DNA from: Bacteroidaceae bacterium
GTDB taxonomy: Bacteria; Bacteroidota; Bacteroidia; Bacteroidales; Bacteroidaceae
DNA length: 35,126 nucleotides
Direction: 5' to 3'
Assembly (NCBI GenBank): GCA_024683455.1
Contig: JAIKYE010000075.1
Location: 1 to 35,126, forward strand
The notes beneath the pieces are model-generated. The model ran no database searches and was not told the DNA's origin. It worked only from the letters and a program-made list of their open reading frames with translations. Each line of letters opens with the position of its first letter. The first letter of the stretch is position 1. Below are positions 1 through 11,109 of the stretch, in pieces. A program made the position numbers and the translations under genes.

Positions 1-309
1 CTCCATATGTTTTAAATCAGATTTACGAGGAAATAAATCAGGAGTAATAGTAAAGGAAAAACTGCTTTCGCCCGTAGAGGATTCTGCTGCAGGTAATTTC
101 TCTCCTTTATTGCCTACTAGGCAAAGCACCCATTGCACATTGGCACTCGTGCCATTCTGCAAATTAAACGTAGGTGTTTCTCCATCTAGGAACGCATGAG
201 AGTTATCAACTACATCTCCATTACTTAACAGGATCGAAGGATTAATTTTCTGAGAGTAAACACCCAAAAACAATCCGCAAAAGAAAACAAATGCAAACAA
301 TTTTTTCAT
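1..309 (-). CDS. Secreted protein of unknown function (N-terminal part, cut by window edge)
   Basis: Only the first 103 codons are in the window; the gene runs off the left edge. It begins MKKLFAFVFFCGLFLGVYSQ, a clear Sec signal peptide with a lysine-rich start, a hydrophobic core and likely cleavage just before or after the serine-glutamine. The visible mature part (KINPSILLSNGDVVDNSHAFLDGE and onwards) is polar and looks like an all-beta, surface or periplasmic domain, but I do not recognise the family. The start is supported by a Bacteroidota -7 box reading leftwards at 374-381, about 60 bases upstream. It is transcribed away from the methyltransferase gene at 853. Function unknown. Confidence 0.7.
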   Translation of the reverse strand, partial: MKKLFAFVFFCGLFLGVYSQKINPSILLSNGDVVDNSHAFLDGETPTFNLQNGTSANVQWVLCLVGNKGEKLPAAESSTGESSFSFTITPDLFPRKSDLKHME

Positions 310-373
310 TTTGTGAATTTTGAAATAAGTGTGACTAATATCAACTTTTTCTTTTTTATGTGTAATTTCAATA

Positions 374-381
374 CAAATATA
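374..381 (-). promoter_or_regulatory. Promoter -7 box for the leftward secreted-protein gene
   Basis: On the minus strand the sequence is TATATTTG, matching the Bacteroidota TAnnTTTG -7 consensus, and it lies upstream of the ATG at 309. No convincing TTTG -33 element is present at the usual distance, so only the -7 box is called. Confidence 0.45.
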
Positions 382-563
382 CTATTTTCTTTATTTTACT
401 TATTCCACGAAGGGGGAAAAAGATAATAAGCAAGCTAATATTTAACGGTTTTTTGCAGAAACACCAAGGAAACAAGGTATTATATACTGATTATTCATCA
501 AATTATATAAAAAGGCAAAGATGTACCTCATCGTGCGCTAAAAGCCGATGATTATCGTTGTTG

Positions 564-600
564 GTGTTAGGTATATATTAATTAAACATGTACCTAACAC
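564..600. repeat. Perfect 10-bp inverted repeat with 17-base spacer
   Basis: GTGTTAGGTA at 564-573 is exactly complementary to TACCTAACAC at 591-600; the loop 574-590 is AT-rich. There is no T-run after it, so it is not a classic terminator. It could be an operator for a dimeric regulator or an RNA hairpin. It lies about 200 bases upstream of the promoter at 799-829, rather far for a simple operator. Confidence 0.6.
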
Positions 601-798
601 ATACCCAGCATGTAATTTTTTCAAGAAATCTTTTGGCTTTAAGCGATTGTTTGAAAGGGATAACTTGGCTATTTTTTTTCTTGCATGGCTTTACAAAAAA
701 TTATTCTTCACTATAAATTTTCCGTTCAAGGCCTTGAATGTTTTTTTTTCTTTAGGAGAAAATATTTCTCTCGCTTGGGTATAAAAATAACGTTTTAT

Positions 799-829
799 TT
801 TGTATTTCGCTCACTTAATCGTATTTTTG
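799..829 (+). promoter_or_regulatory. Promoter of the trmN6-like gene
   Basis: TTTG at 799-802, a 19-base spacer and TATTTTTG at 822-829 match the Bacteroidota housekeeping promoter. The predicted transcription start near 835 leaves a leader of roughly 17 bases before the ATG at 853, which supports that start. Confidence 0.7.
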
Positions 830-852
830 CAACCCAATAAAGAAAAGGACGG

Positions 853-1572
853 ATGGGAAAGAAGGATTTCTTTCAGTTTAAGCAGTTTCATATTCATCAG
901 GAACATGCTGCCATGAAGGTGGGAACAGACAGTGATCTACTGGGCGCTTTGGCAGCTGGTGGCAAGCGCATCATGGACGTTGGCACAGGCACTGGCGTGT
1001 TGGCACTGATGATGGCACAACGTTTCACGGATGCAAAGGTGACAGCCGTTGAAATAGACGATGAAGCTGTGTTGGATGCAAGAAGGAACTTTGAAGAATC
1101 AAAGTATGCCGACCGCATCACGCTAGTACATGATTCGTTCCAACATTTCCTTACAACAAACATAGCTGATGAGGCTATGTTTGACAGCGTAGTATGCAAC
1201 CCACCCTACTTCGACCATAGTCTGGAGTGCCCTACCCTGGGCCGTACCAGGGCACGGCATAGTAGTAGCCTACCCTTCTCTGTCTTGGCAGAAGGGGTAG
1301 CCAGTCTTTTGGATGAAAGAGGCACTTTTACAGTATGTATCCCACCAGAGGTGTTGAGTGATTTTAACGCTGCGTGTTTCCTTGCAGGCTTCTGGCTGAG
1401 AGAAAGCATCAACATCAAATCGGTACCAGAGAAAGGCACCAAACGCCACATCCTTATATATCAAAAAGGTATAGCAGAGTGTACCACTAAAGAGCAAACT
1501 TTCTGCATGAGAAATACCGACAAAACAGTCTCTGAGTGGTACAAAGAAACGTTGAAAGATTTTCTTTTATAA
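853..1572 (+). CDS. trmN6: tRNA1(Val) (adenine(37)-N6)-methyltransferase, TrmN6/YfiC family
   Basis: A 239-residue class I SAM-dependent methyltransferase. The SAM-binding motif I DVGTGTGVLALMMA lies at about 42-55, an acidic residue after beta-2 (VEID) follows, and the N6-adenine motif NPPYF is at 116-120. The N-terminal block HQEHAAMKVGTDSDLLGA is typical of the YfiC group, which methylates N6 of A37 in tRNA1(Val), next to the anticodon, in the cytoplasm. Length fits the family. A purine-rich AAAGGACGG just before the ATG may help initiation. It is monocistronic with its own promoter, and pflB downstream has a separate one. Other small NPPY methyltransferases (HemK-like, RsmC-like) are less likely given the N-terminal block. 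Confidence 0.85.
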   Translation: MGKKDFFQFKQFHIHQEHAAMKVGTDSDLLGALAAGGKRIMDVGTGTGVLALMMAQRFTDAKVTAVEIDDEAVLDARRNFEESKYADRITLVHDSFQHFLTTNIADEAMFDSVVCNPPYFDHSLECPTLGRTRARHSSSLPFSVLAEGVASLLDERGTFTVCIPPEVLSDFNAACFLAGFWLRESINIKSVPEKGTKRHILIYQKGIAECTTKEQTFCMRNTDKTVSEWYKETLKDFLL

Positions 1573-1586
1573 TTATCCCTAATTTG

Positions 1587-1618
1587 TTTGTCTATTCCCG
1601 AAAAAAGCAGTACCTTTG
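1587..1618 (+). promoter_or_regulatory. Promoter of pflB
   Basis: TTTG at 1587-1590, 20 bases, then TACCTTTG at 1611-1618. The leader to the pflB ATG at 1677 is about 50 bases. Spacing and sequence both match the Bacteroidota consensus well. Confidence 0.7.
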
Positions 1619-1676
1619 TGCCCGTTTTAAAAAGGATAGTTTTTAGGATATATAAAAGAACAATTAATTTCCAGTT

Positions 1677-3917
1677 ATGAAATTAGAAAATTTGCAAACA
1701 GACTTCCTTGGAACAACTTGGAAGCACGAGATTGACGTTCGTGACTTTATTCAGCACAACTATGAGCCATACGATGGCGACGAGTCGTTCCTTGAGGGTC
1801 CCAGCGAGAAGACAAAGAAACTCTGGGATAAACTGACAGAAATGTTTGAGGTAGAACGCGAGAAAGGCGTTTATGATGCAGAAACAGCCATCCCTCAGAG
1901 CATCGATGCTTACGGAGCTGGTTATATTGACAAGGACAACGAGGTAATTGTCGGCCTTCAGACCGATGCACCTCTGAAGCGTGGTATTTTCCCACGCGGT
2001 GGTATCCGTATGGTGGAAAACGCACTGAAAGCTTACGGTTACGAGTTGGATCCTCTGACAAAGAAGATCTTCACCAAGTATCGTAAGACACACAACGAAG
2101 GTGTTTTCTCTGCATACAACGATGATATCAAGGCTGCTCGTCACGCTCACATCATCACAGGTCTGCCCGATGCTTACGGTCGTGGTCGTATCATCGGTGA
2201 CTACCGTCGTATCGCCCTCTATGGTACAACTAACCTGATAGAGGAGAAGAAGCGCTTCCACAAGCGTATTGACATCAATGAGTTCACAGAGGAGATCGTA
2301 CGTTGCCGTGAGGAGATTACCGACCAGATCAACGCTCTGAAGGAGTTTGAGCGTATGTGTGCCAACTACGGCTTTGACGTAACAAAGCCTGCTACCAACG
2401 CTCGCGAGGCTATCCAATGGACATACTTCGGTTATCTGGGTGCTGTAAAGGATCAGGATGGTGCTGCCATGAGTTTCGGCCGTGTAAGCGCTTTCCTCGA
2501 TATCTACATTCAGCGCGACCTGAAGAACGGTGTAATTACCGAGAGAGAGGCCCAGGAAATGATTGACCAGTTGGTAATGAAACTGCGTATTGTACGTTTC
2601 CTGCGTACTCCTGAGTATAACGACCTCTTCAGTGGTGACCCCATTTGGGCAACAACCAGTGTAGGTGGTATGGGTATCGACGGACGTAACATGGTAACTA
2701 AGACTGACTTCCGTCTGCTGCATACATTATATAATATGGGTCCCTCACCCGAACCAAACTTGACCGTACTTTGGAGCAGCCGTCTACCTGAGGCTTGGAA
2801 GAAGTTCTGTGCTAAGGTTTCTATGGACACCAGCGCTATCCAGTACGAAAATGATGACCTGATGCGTGCTGAGTTGGGTGACGACTACGGAATTGCCTGC
2901 TGCGTAAGCCCAATGAAGATTGGTAAGCAGATGCAGTTCTTTGGCGCTCGCGCTAACCTGGCTAAGTGTATGCTCTACGCTATCAATGGTGGTCGTGATG
3001 AGATGTCTGGCCAGCAGGTAGGCCCTCGCTTCAGCCCCATCAAGGGTGATTACCTTACATTCGAGGAGTTCTGGCCCCGCTTTGACCAGATGATGAGCTG
3101 GTTGGCAAGAACATACGTAAATGCACTGAAGATTATTCACTATATGCACGATAAGTATGACTACGAGGCATTTGAGATGGCGCTTCACGATGGTGACGTT
3201 CAGCGTACCCGTGCTACAGGTATCGCCGGTCTTTCTATCGTAACCGACTCTATCGCTGCAATGAAGCATTGTAAGATTCGTATCATCCGCGACGAGACAG
3301 GCTTGGCCGTTGACTATAAGATTGAAGAGGGTGAGTATGTTCCCTTCGGTAACAACTACGACGAGACTGACCAGATTGCAGTCATGCTGACAGAGAAATT
3401 CATGGAGTACCTGCGTCAGCACCGTACATACCGTGATGCAATCCCAACACAGTCATTGCTCACCATCACTTCTAACGTGGTTTACGGACGTAACACTGGT
3501 GCAACACCTGATGGCCGTCAGAAGAGCGTTCCATTTGCTCCCGGTGCAAACCCAATGAACTCACGTGATATGAAGGGTGCTGTAGCTGCCTTGGCATCTG
3601 TGTCTAAGTTGCCATTCCACCACAGCAAGGATGGTATCTCATACACCTTCGCTATCAGCCCCAGCGCACTGGGCAAGGATCGCGAGATGCAGACAGAGAA
3701 CTTGGTGAACCTGATGGATGGTTACTTTACACCAGACGGTGGTCAGCACATGAACGTAAACGTGTTCGACCGCGAGCTTCTGGTAGATGCTATGGAGCAT
3801 CCCGAGAAGTATCCTCAGCTGACTATCCGTGTAAGCGGCTATGCCGTTAACTTTGTTAAGTTGACACGCGAGCAGCAGTTGGATGTACTGAGTCGTACCA
3901 TCAACCACTGCATGTAA
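1677..3917 (+). CDS. pflB: Formate C-acetyltransferase (pyruvate formate-lyase)
   Basis: A 746-residue glycyl radical enzyme that splits pyruvate with CoA into acetyl-CoA and formate in anaerobic fermentation. The adjacent catalytic cysteines are C408 and C409 in [11 protein letters not shown], and the radical-bearing glycine is G721 in the C-terminal RVSGYAVNF motif. [11 protein letters not shown], another hallmark, lies just upstream of the radical domain. Length is close to the E. coli enzyme (about 760), and the active-site pair CC identifies true PFL rather than a diol or glycerol dehydratase relative. The activase gene follows directly after a strong hairpin. Codon choice is strongly biased (CGT arginine, CTG leucine, AAG lysine), as expected for a highly expressed gene, which also explains the long antisense shadow frames. 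Confidence 0.98.
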   Translation: MKLENLQTDFLGTTWKHEIDVRDFIQHNYEPYDGDESFLEGPSEKTKKLWDKLTEMFEVEREKGVYDAETAIPQSIDAYGAGYIDKDNEVIVGLQTDAPLKRGIFPRGGIRMVENALKAYGYELDPLTKKIFTKYRKTHNEGVFSAYNDDIKAARHAHIITGLPDAYGRGRIIGDYRRIALYGTTNLIEEKKRFHKRIDINEFTEEIVRCREEITDQINALKEFERMCANYGFDVTKPATNAREAIQWTYFGYLGAVKDQDGAAMSFGRVSAFLDIYIQRDLKNGVITEREAQEMIDQLVMKLRIVRFLRTPEYNDLFSGDPIWATTSVGGMGIDGRNMVTKTDFRLLHTLYNMGPSPEPNLTVLWSSRLPEAWKKFCAKVSMDTSAIQYENDDLMRAELGDDYGIACCVSPMKIGKQMQFFGARANLAKCMLYAINGGRDEMSGQQVGPRFSPIKGDYLTFEEFWPRFDQMMSWLARTYVNALKIIHYMHDKYDYEAFEMALHDGDVQRTRATGIAGLSIVTDSIAAMKHCKIRIIRDETGLAVDYKIEEGEYVPFGNNYDETDQIAVMLTEKFMEYLRQHRTYRDAIPTQSLLTITSNVVYGRNTGATPDGRQKSVPFAPGANPMNSRDMKGAVAALASVSKLPFHHSKDGISYTFAISPSALGKDREMQTENLVNLMDGYFTPDGGQHMNVNVFDRELLVDAMEHPEKYPQLTIRVSGYAVNFVKLTREQQLDVLSRTINHCM

Positions 3918-3939
3918 TAGCAAAACATAACTATTCAAT

Positions 3940-3973
3940 AAAGTCCTCCCTCTGTCACAGGAGGGAGGACTTT
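3940..3973 (+). terminator. Hairpin between pflB and pflA (terminator or attenuator)
   Basis: AAAGTCCTCCCTC at 3940-3952 pairs perfectly with GAGGGAGGACTTT at 3961-3973 around an 8-base loop. The T-stretch after it is short (TTTCTCTTTA). Because pflA begins only 17 bases later with no evident promoter of its own, this probably acts as a leaky terminator or processing signal, giving more pflB than pflA transcript. Confidence 0.75.
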
Positions 3974-3989
3974 CTCTTTAGAATAAGAT

Positions 3990-4742
3990 ATGATAACAGG
4001 CCGAATAAATCAACTAGAATCCTTTGGTACGGTGGACGGACCGGGTATTCGTTTCGTGGTATTCTTTCAGGGATGTCCTCTCAGATGCCAGTTCTGCCAC
4101 AATCCAGACACATGGTCGCCAAACCTTGAAGACGTGAAGAACAACGGCAAGGGGTCTGGAGAGTTCACACCCGAAGATTTATTGGCCGAAGTGCTGCGAT
4201 ACAAAAACTTTATCCGTACTGGCGGTGTAACAGCTACAGGCGGAGAACCTCTCATGCAAGCCGAGTTTTTGAAAGAATTCTTCAGACTATGCAAGAATGA
4301 GGGAATACATACATGCCTTGATACCTCTGGTGCCATCTTCAACGAGAATACCAAAGCTGTAATGGAGTTTACAGATTTGGTTATGCTGGATATCAAAACA
4401 CTTGACGACAATTTTCACAAATTCTACACTGGTGTAACACGTGAGAATAATCACCGATGGATGGAGTATCTGCAGGAAATAGGGAAACCAACGTGGATAC
4501 GCCATGTGATAGTTCCAACCATAACAGATAACGATGAACGCTTAAAGTCCGTCATCGACTATATCTCACAATATAGTTGCATAGAACGCGTAGAACTGTT
4601 GGGCTATCATATTATGGGGGCTGCCAAATACAAGAATATGGGTATCCCCTACCCACTTGAAGGTATTCCGCCACTGCAGCCAGAGCGCATAAATGAAATA
4701 AGGGAAATGTTCCGCCAAAAACTGAACATAAAAGTCCTATAA
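3990..4742 (+). CDS. pflA: Pyruvate formate-lyase activating enzyme (radical SAM)
   Basis: A 250-residue radical SAM enzyme that uses a [4Fe-4S] cluster and S-adenosylmethionine to abstract hydrogen from the PflB radical glycine (G721 here), switching the lyase on without oxygen. The cluster motif is C29-x3-C33-x2-C36 in GCPLRCQFCHNPDTW. The GGE SAM-contact motif follows in VTATGGEPLMQ, and the N-terminal GTVDGPGIR block is characteristic of PFL activases. Length matches E. coli PflA (246). It sits 72 bases after pflB, beyond a hairpin, and probably depends on read-through from the pflB promoter. Confidence 0.97.
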   Translation: MITGRINQLESFGTVDGPGIRFVVFFQGCPLRCQFCHNPDTWSPNLEDVKNNGKGSGEFTPEDLLAEVLRYKNFIRTGGVTATGGEPLMQAEFLKEFFRLCKNEGIHTCLDTSGAIFNENTKAVMEFTDLVMLDIKTLDDNFHKFYTGVTRENNHRWMEYLQEIGKPTWIRHVIVPTITDNDERLKSVIDYISQYSCIERVELLGYHIMGAAKYKNMGIPYPLEGIPPLQPERINEIREMFRQKLNIKVL

Positions 4743-4752
4743 TCATACTTAT

Positions 4753-4780
4753 TGTTGCCTATAAAGAAAATTTGGCAACA
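4753..4780 (+). terminator. Weak hairpin after pflA
   Basis: TGTTGCC at 4753-4759 pairs with GGCAACA at 4774-4780 across a 14-base AT-rich loop, 10 bases after the pflA stop. There is no T-run behind it, so it is at best a weak terminator or 3'-end stabiliser of the pfl transcript. Confidence 0.3.
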
Positions 4781-4825
4781 CTATTTGCACAGATTTGCTG
4801 AAAATAACGCAAATTGACAATCATT

Positions 4826-4858
4826 TTTGGCACAAATAAGAATATTTTATTATCTTTG
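4826..4858 (+). promoter_or_regulatory. Promoter of the GH2 beta-galactosidase block
   Basis: TTTG at 4826-4829, 21 bases, TATCTTTG at 4851-4858. The start codon follows at 4888, leaving about 23 bases of leader. No other clear promoter is seen until 13737, so this may drive the whole rightward block. Confidence 0.65.
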
Positions 4859-4866
4859 CAAATTGA

Positions 4867-9462
<4,596 letters not shown>

Positions 9463-9489
9463 TACTTGTAAACAACATACACAAATATA

Positions 9490-10791
9490 ATGGTACAGAT
9501 AATTTATGTTACAGATGCCGGAAGAGCTATCGCGCAGCGTTTGCTCGCCGAAATTCCTGAAGCACATCTGCTTCCTGCAAAGGCCTTTGCCTCAAACACT
9601 TTCTCCCGCAATGAAGCACTTATTTTCATTGGTCCTATGGGGATTTGTTTACGCACCATAGCACCCTTTATGAAAAGTAAGAAGACCGATCCTGACGTAA
9701 TCTGTGTTGATAGCGCGGGAAATTATGTAATAAGTGTCCTTAGTGGACGGATTGGAGGAGCAAACAAACTCACCCGACGTGTTGCCCGTATCTTAGGCAG
9801 TGTTCCTGTTATTACTACAGAGAGCGACAATGAGGGATTCTGGGGTTTGGACACTTTAGCACCTCACTTCGGATGGCAAGAAGAACATAGAGACGGCCGT
9901 ATGAACCATATTATCTTCCACTTTGTGAGTGGAAGACCAACAGTTATGAAACTGGATGTACGTGGTGGCAGAGGCGTTGATTACCTGAAGCGTAGCAAAC
10001 CCGCACACGTTGCATTATATGATGCCGAAGCAGAAGTAGAGGAAGAAAGCTTACTCTTAGCTGTCAGTCCGTTCTGGAATCCAACAGTTCAGAAGTTCAG
10101 CAAATCAGTCCTATACCGTCCACCTGTATTGCACTTGGGTATAGAATGTGTGCGTGAATGCCCCGCCGGAGAACTTCCACGTAAAATTCGCGACCTCCTA
10201 CATCAGCATAATCTTTCGGAGAAGAGCGTTGCCACGATTGACACTACGGCGAAGTATGCTGAGGAGATGCTAGTACAATCACTTCTTATGGCATTCCCTT
10301 GGGCTAAACTTTCTGTTCATGAGACAGAAGGCGATGCTGCCAATGCCTGCGAAACATGTGCAACAACATACGGGCCTTTGCTTATGGAGAAGCAAGACAT
10401 CGATGATGTATGCTCCGTTAGTATCTCTATCACACGTGAGGCACAGTTGGGTGGCCACGTAGAGTTTGTCGGAGCCGGTCCAGGTGACCCCGACCTCGTA
10501 TCTGTACGTGGCATGCAATTCCTGCAACAGGCAGATATTATCCTCTACACTTCAGATACTGTCTCTGAGCGACTCACTCATTACGCCAAAAAAGGCTGTA
10601 CGGTACGTTCAACAGAAAGTATGAAACAGGAAGATATTCTTCAACTGATGCAGGAATATTACAAGAAGGGATTGCAGATTGTACGTCTCATTGCTGGAGA
10701 TCCTGCACAAAACCCCATTTATGCTGCAGAAAAAACTATGCTCGAGAATGAAAATATGCGTTATCACGTAACACCCGGAATAAAAGAGTAA
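9490..10791 (+). CDS. cbiG: CbiG cobalt-precorrin-5A hydrolase fused to a truncated CobM/CbiF methylase domain
   Basis: A 433-residue cytoplasmic protein of corrin-ring biosynthesis. Residues 1-about 210 match CbiG (motifs IFIGPMGICLRTIAP, VSVLSGRIGGANKLTR-like region, TTESDN), the enzyme opening the delta-lactone of cobalt-precorrin-5A. About 213-318 is the CbiG C-terminal domain. From about 320 a precorrin-4 C11-methyltransferase begins (VEFVGAGPGDPDLVSVRG, later RLIAGDP), but it stops at VTPGIKE, where a full enzyme would continue for roughly another 130 residues. The missing half forms the second lobe and much of the SAM pocket, so methylation is doubtful. Its TAA shares a base with the next ATG. 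No other corrin gene is in the window. Downstream frames do not contain the missing half. Confidence 0.82.
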   Translation: MVQIIYVTDAGRAIAQRLLAEIPEAHLLPAKAFASNTFSRNEALIFIGPMGICLRTIAPFMKSKKTDPDVICVDSAGNYVISVLSGRIGGANKLTRRVARILGSVPVITTESDNEGFWGLDTLAPHFGWQEEHRDGRMNHIIFHFVSGRPTVMKLDVRGGRGVDYLKRSKPAHVALYDAEAEVEEESLLLAVSPFWNPTVQKFSKSVLYRPPVLHLGIECVRECPAGELPRKIRDLLHQHNLSEKSVATIDTTAKYAEEMLVQSLLMAFPWAKLSVHETEGDAANACETCATTYGPLLMEKQDIDDVCSVSISITREAQLGGHVEFVGAGPGDPDLVSVRGMQFLQQADIILYTSDTVSERLTHYAKKGCTVRSTESMKQEDILQLMQEYYKKGLQIVRLIAGDPAQNPIYAAEKTMLENENMRYHVTPGIKE

Positions 10792-11078
10792 TGTATTTTC
10801 AAGGAATCATCATAGCCGTCGCTACCTTTCTTATTATAGGAGCGTTTCATCCTATCGTTATTAAAACTGAATATTACTGGGGAGTACGTTGCTGGCCCGT
10901 CTTTGCCGCAATCGGCTGTACCCTACTTATAGCATCACTCTTCGTGTCTACAACCCTTATAGCTGCAATATTAGGTGTAACGGGCTGCTCAAGCCTATGG
11001 AGCATTCTTGAATTGTTTCAACAGCGGGAACGTGTTCGCAAAGGGTGGTTCCCCAAGAACCCAAAGAGAGCATCATAA
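10791..11078 (+). CDS. DUF4491 family small membrane protein
   Basis: A 95-residue protein matching the Bacteroidota DUF4491 pattern, beginning MYFQGIIIAVATFLIIGAFHPIVIKTEYYWG. It has about three hydrophobic segments (roughly 4-24, 34-52 and 54-72) and a basic, soluble C-terminal tail (QQRERVRKGWFPKNPKRAS), so an inner-membrane protein with a cytoplasmic tail is likely. Its function is unknown. The ATG overlaps the cbiG stop by one base (TAATG), suggesting translational coupling. The coupling to a corrin gene could be meaningful or just compaction. Confidence 0.8.
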   Translation: MYFQGIIIAVATFLIIGAFHPIVIKTEYYWGVRCWPVFAAIGCTLLIASLFVSTTLIAAILGVTGCSSLWSILELFQQRERVRKGWFPKNPKRAS

Positions 11079-11109
11079 AAGAAACAAAAAACCTAAACTA
11101 ACCATAAAC

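Larger units (their letters stand above)
310..852. other. AT-rich intergenic spacer between divergent genes
   Basis: This 543-base stretch separates a leftward secreted-protein gene from the rightward methyltransferase gene. It holds one promoter for each (374-381 and 799-829) and a perfect 10-bp inverted repeat at 564-600. The rest is AT-rich with long T runs. A 78-codon open frame at 548-784 has no RBS, no promoter and a low-complexity Phe/Leu-rich product, so I do not call it a gene. No tRNA or known riboswitch was recognised. Confidence 0.6.

Noticed and set aside
548..784. 78-codon open frame in the spacer before trmN6
   Set aside because: AT-rich, low-complexity Phe/Leu-rich product, no promoter or RBS, and its start overlaps an inverted repeat. 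More likely chance.
1683..2723. 346-codon antisense open frame inside pflB
   Set aside because: It arises from the strong codon bias of pflB on the other strand; the product is low-complexity Thr/Val/Leu-rich with no recognisable domain and no promoter.
2784..3422. 212-codon antisense open frame inside pflB
   Set aside because: Same cause; it overlaps the conserved catalytic region of pflB.
11008..11109. Longer start for the GH3 gene
   Set aside because: It would overlap DUF4491 and put 34 basic residues in front of the signal peptide. GTG 11110 gives a normal signal peptide.
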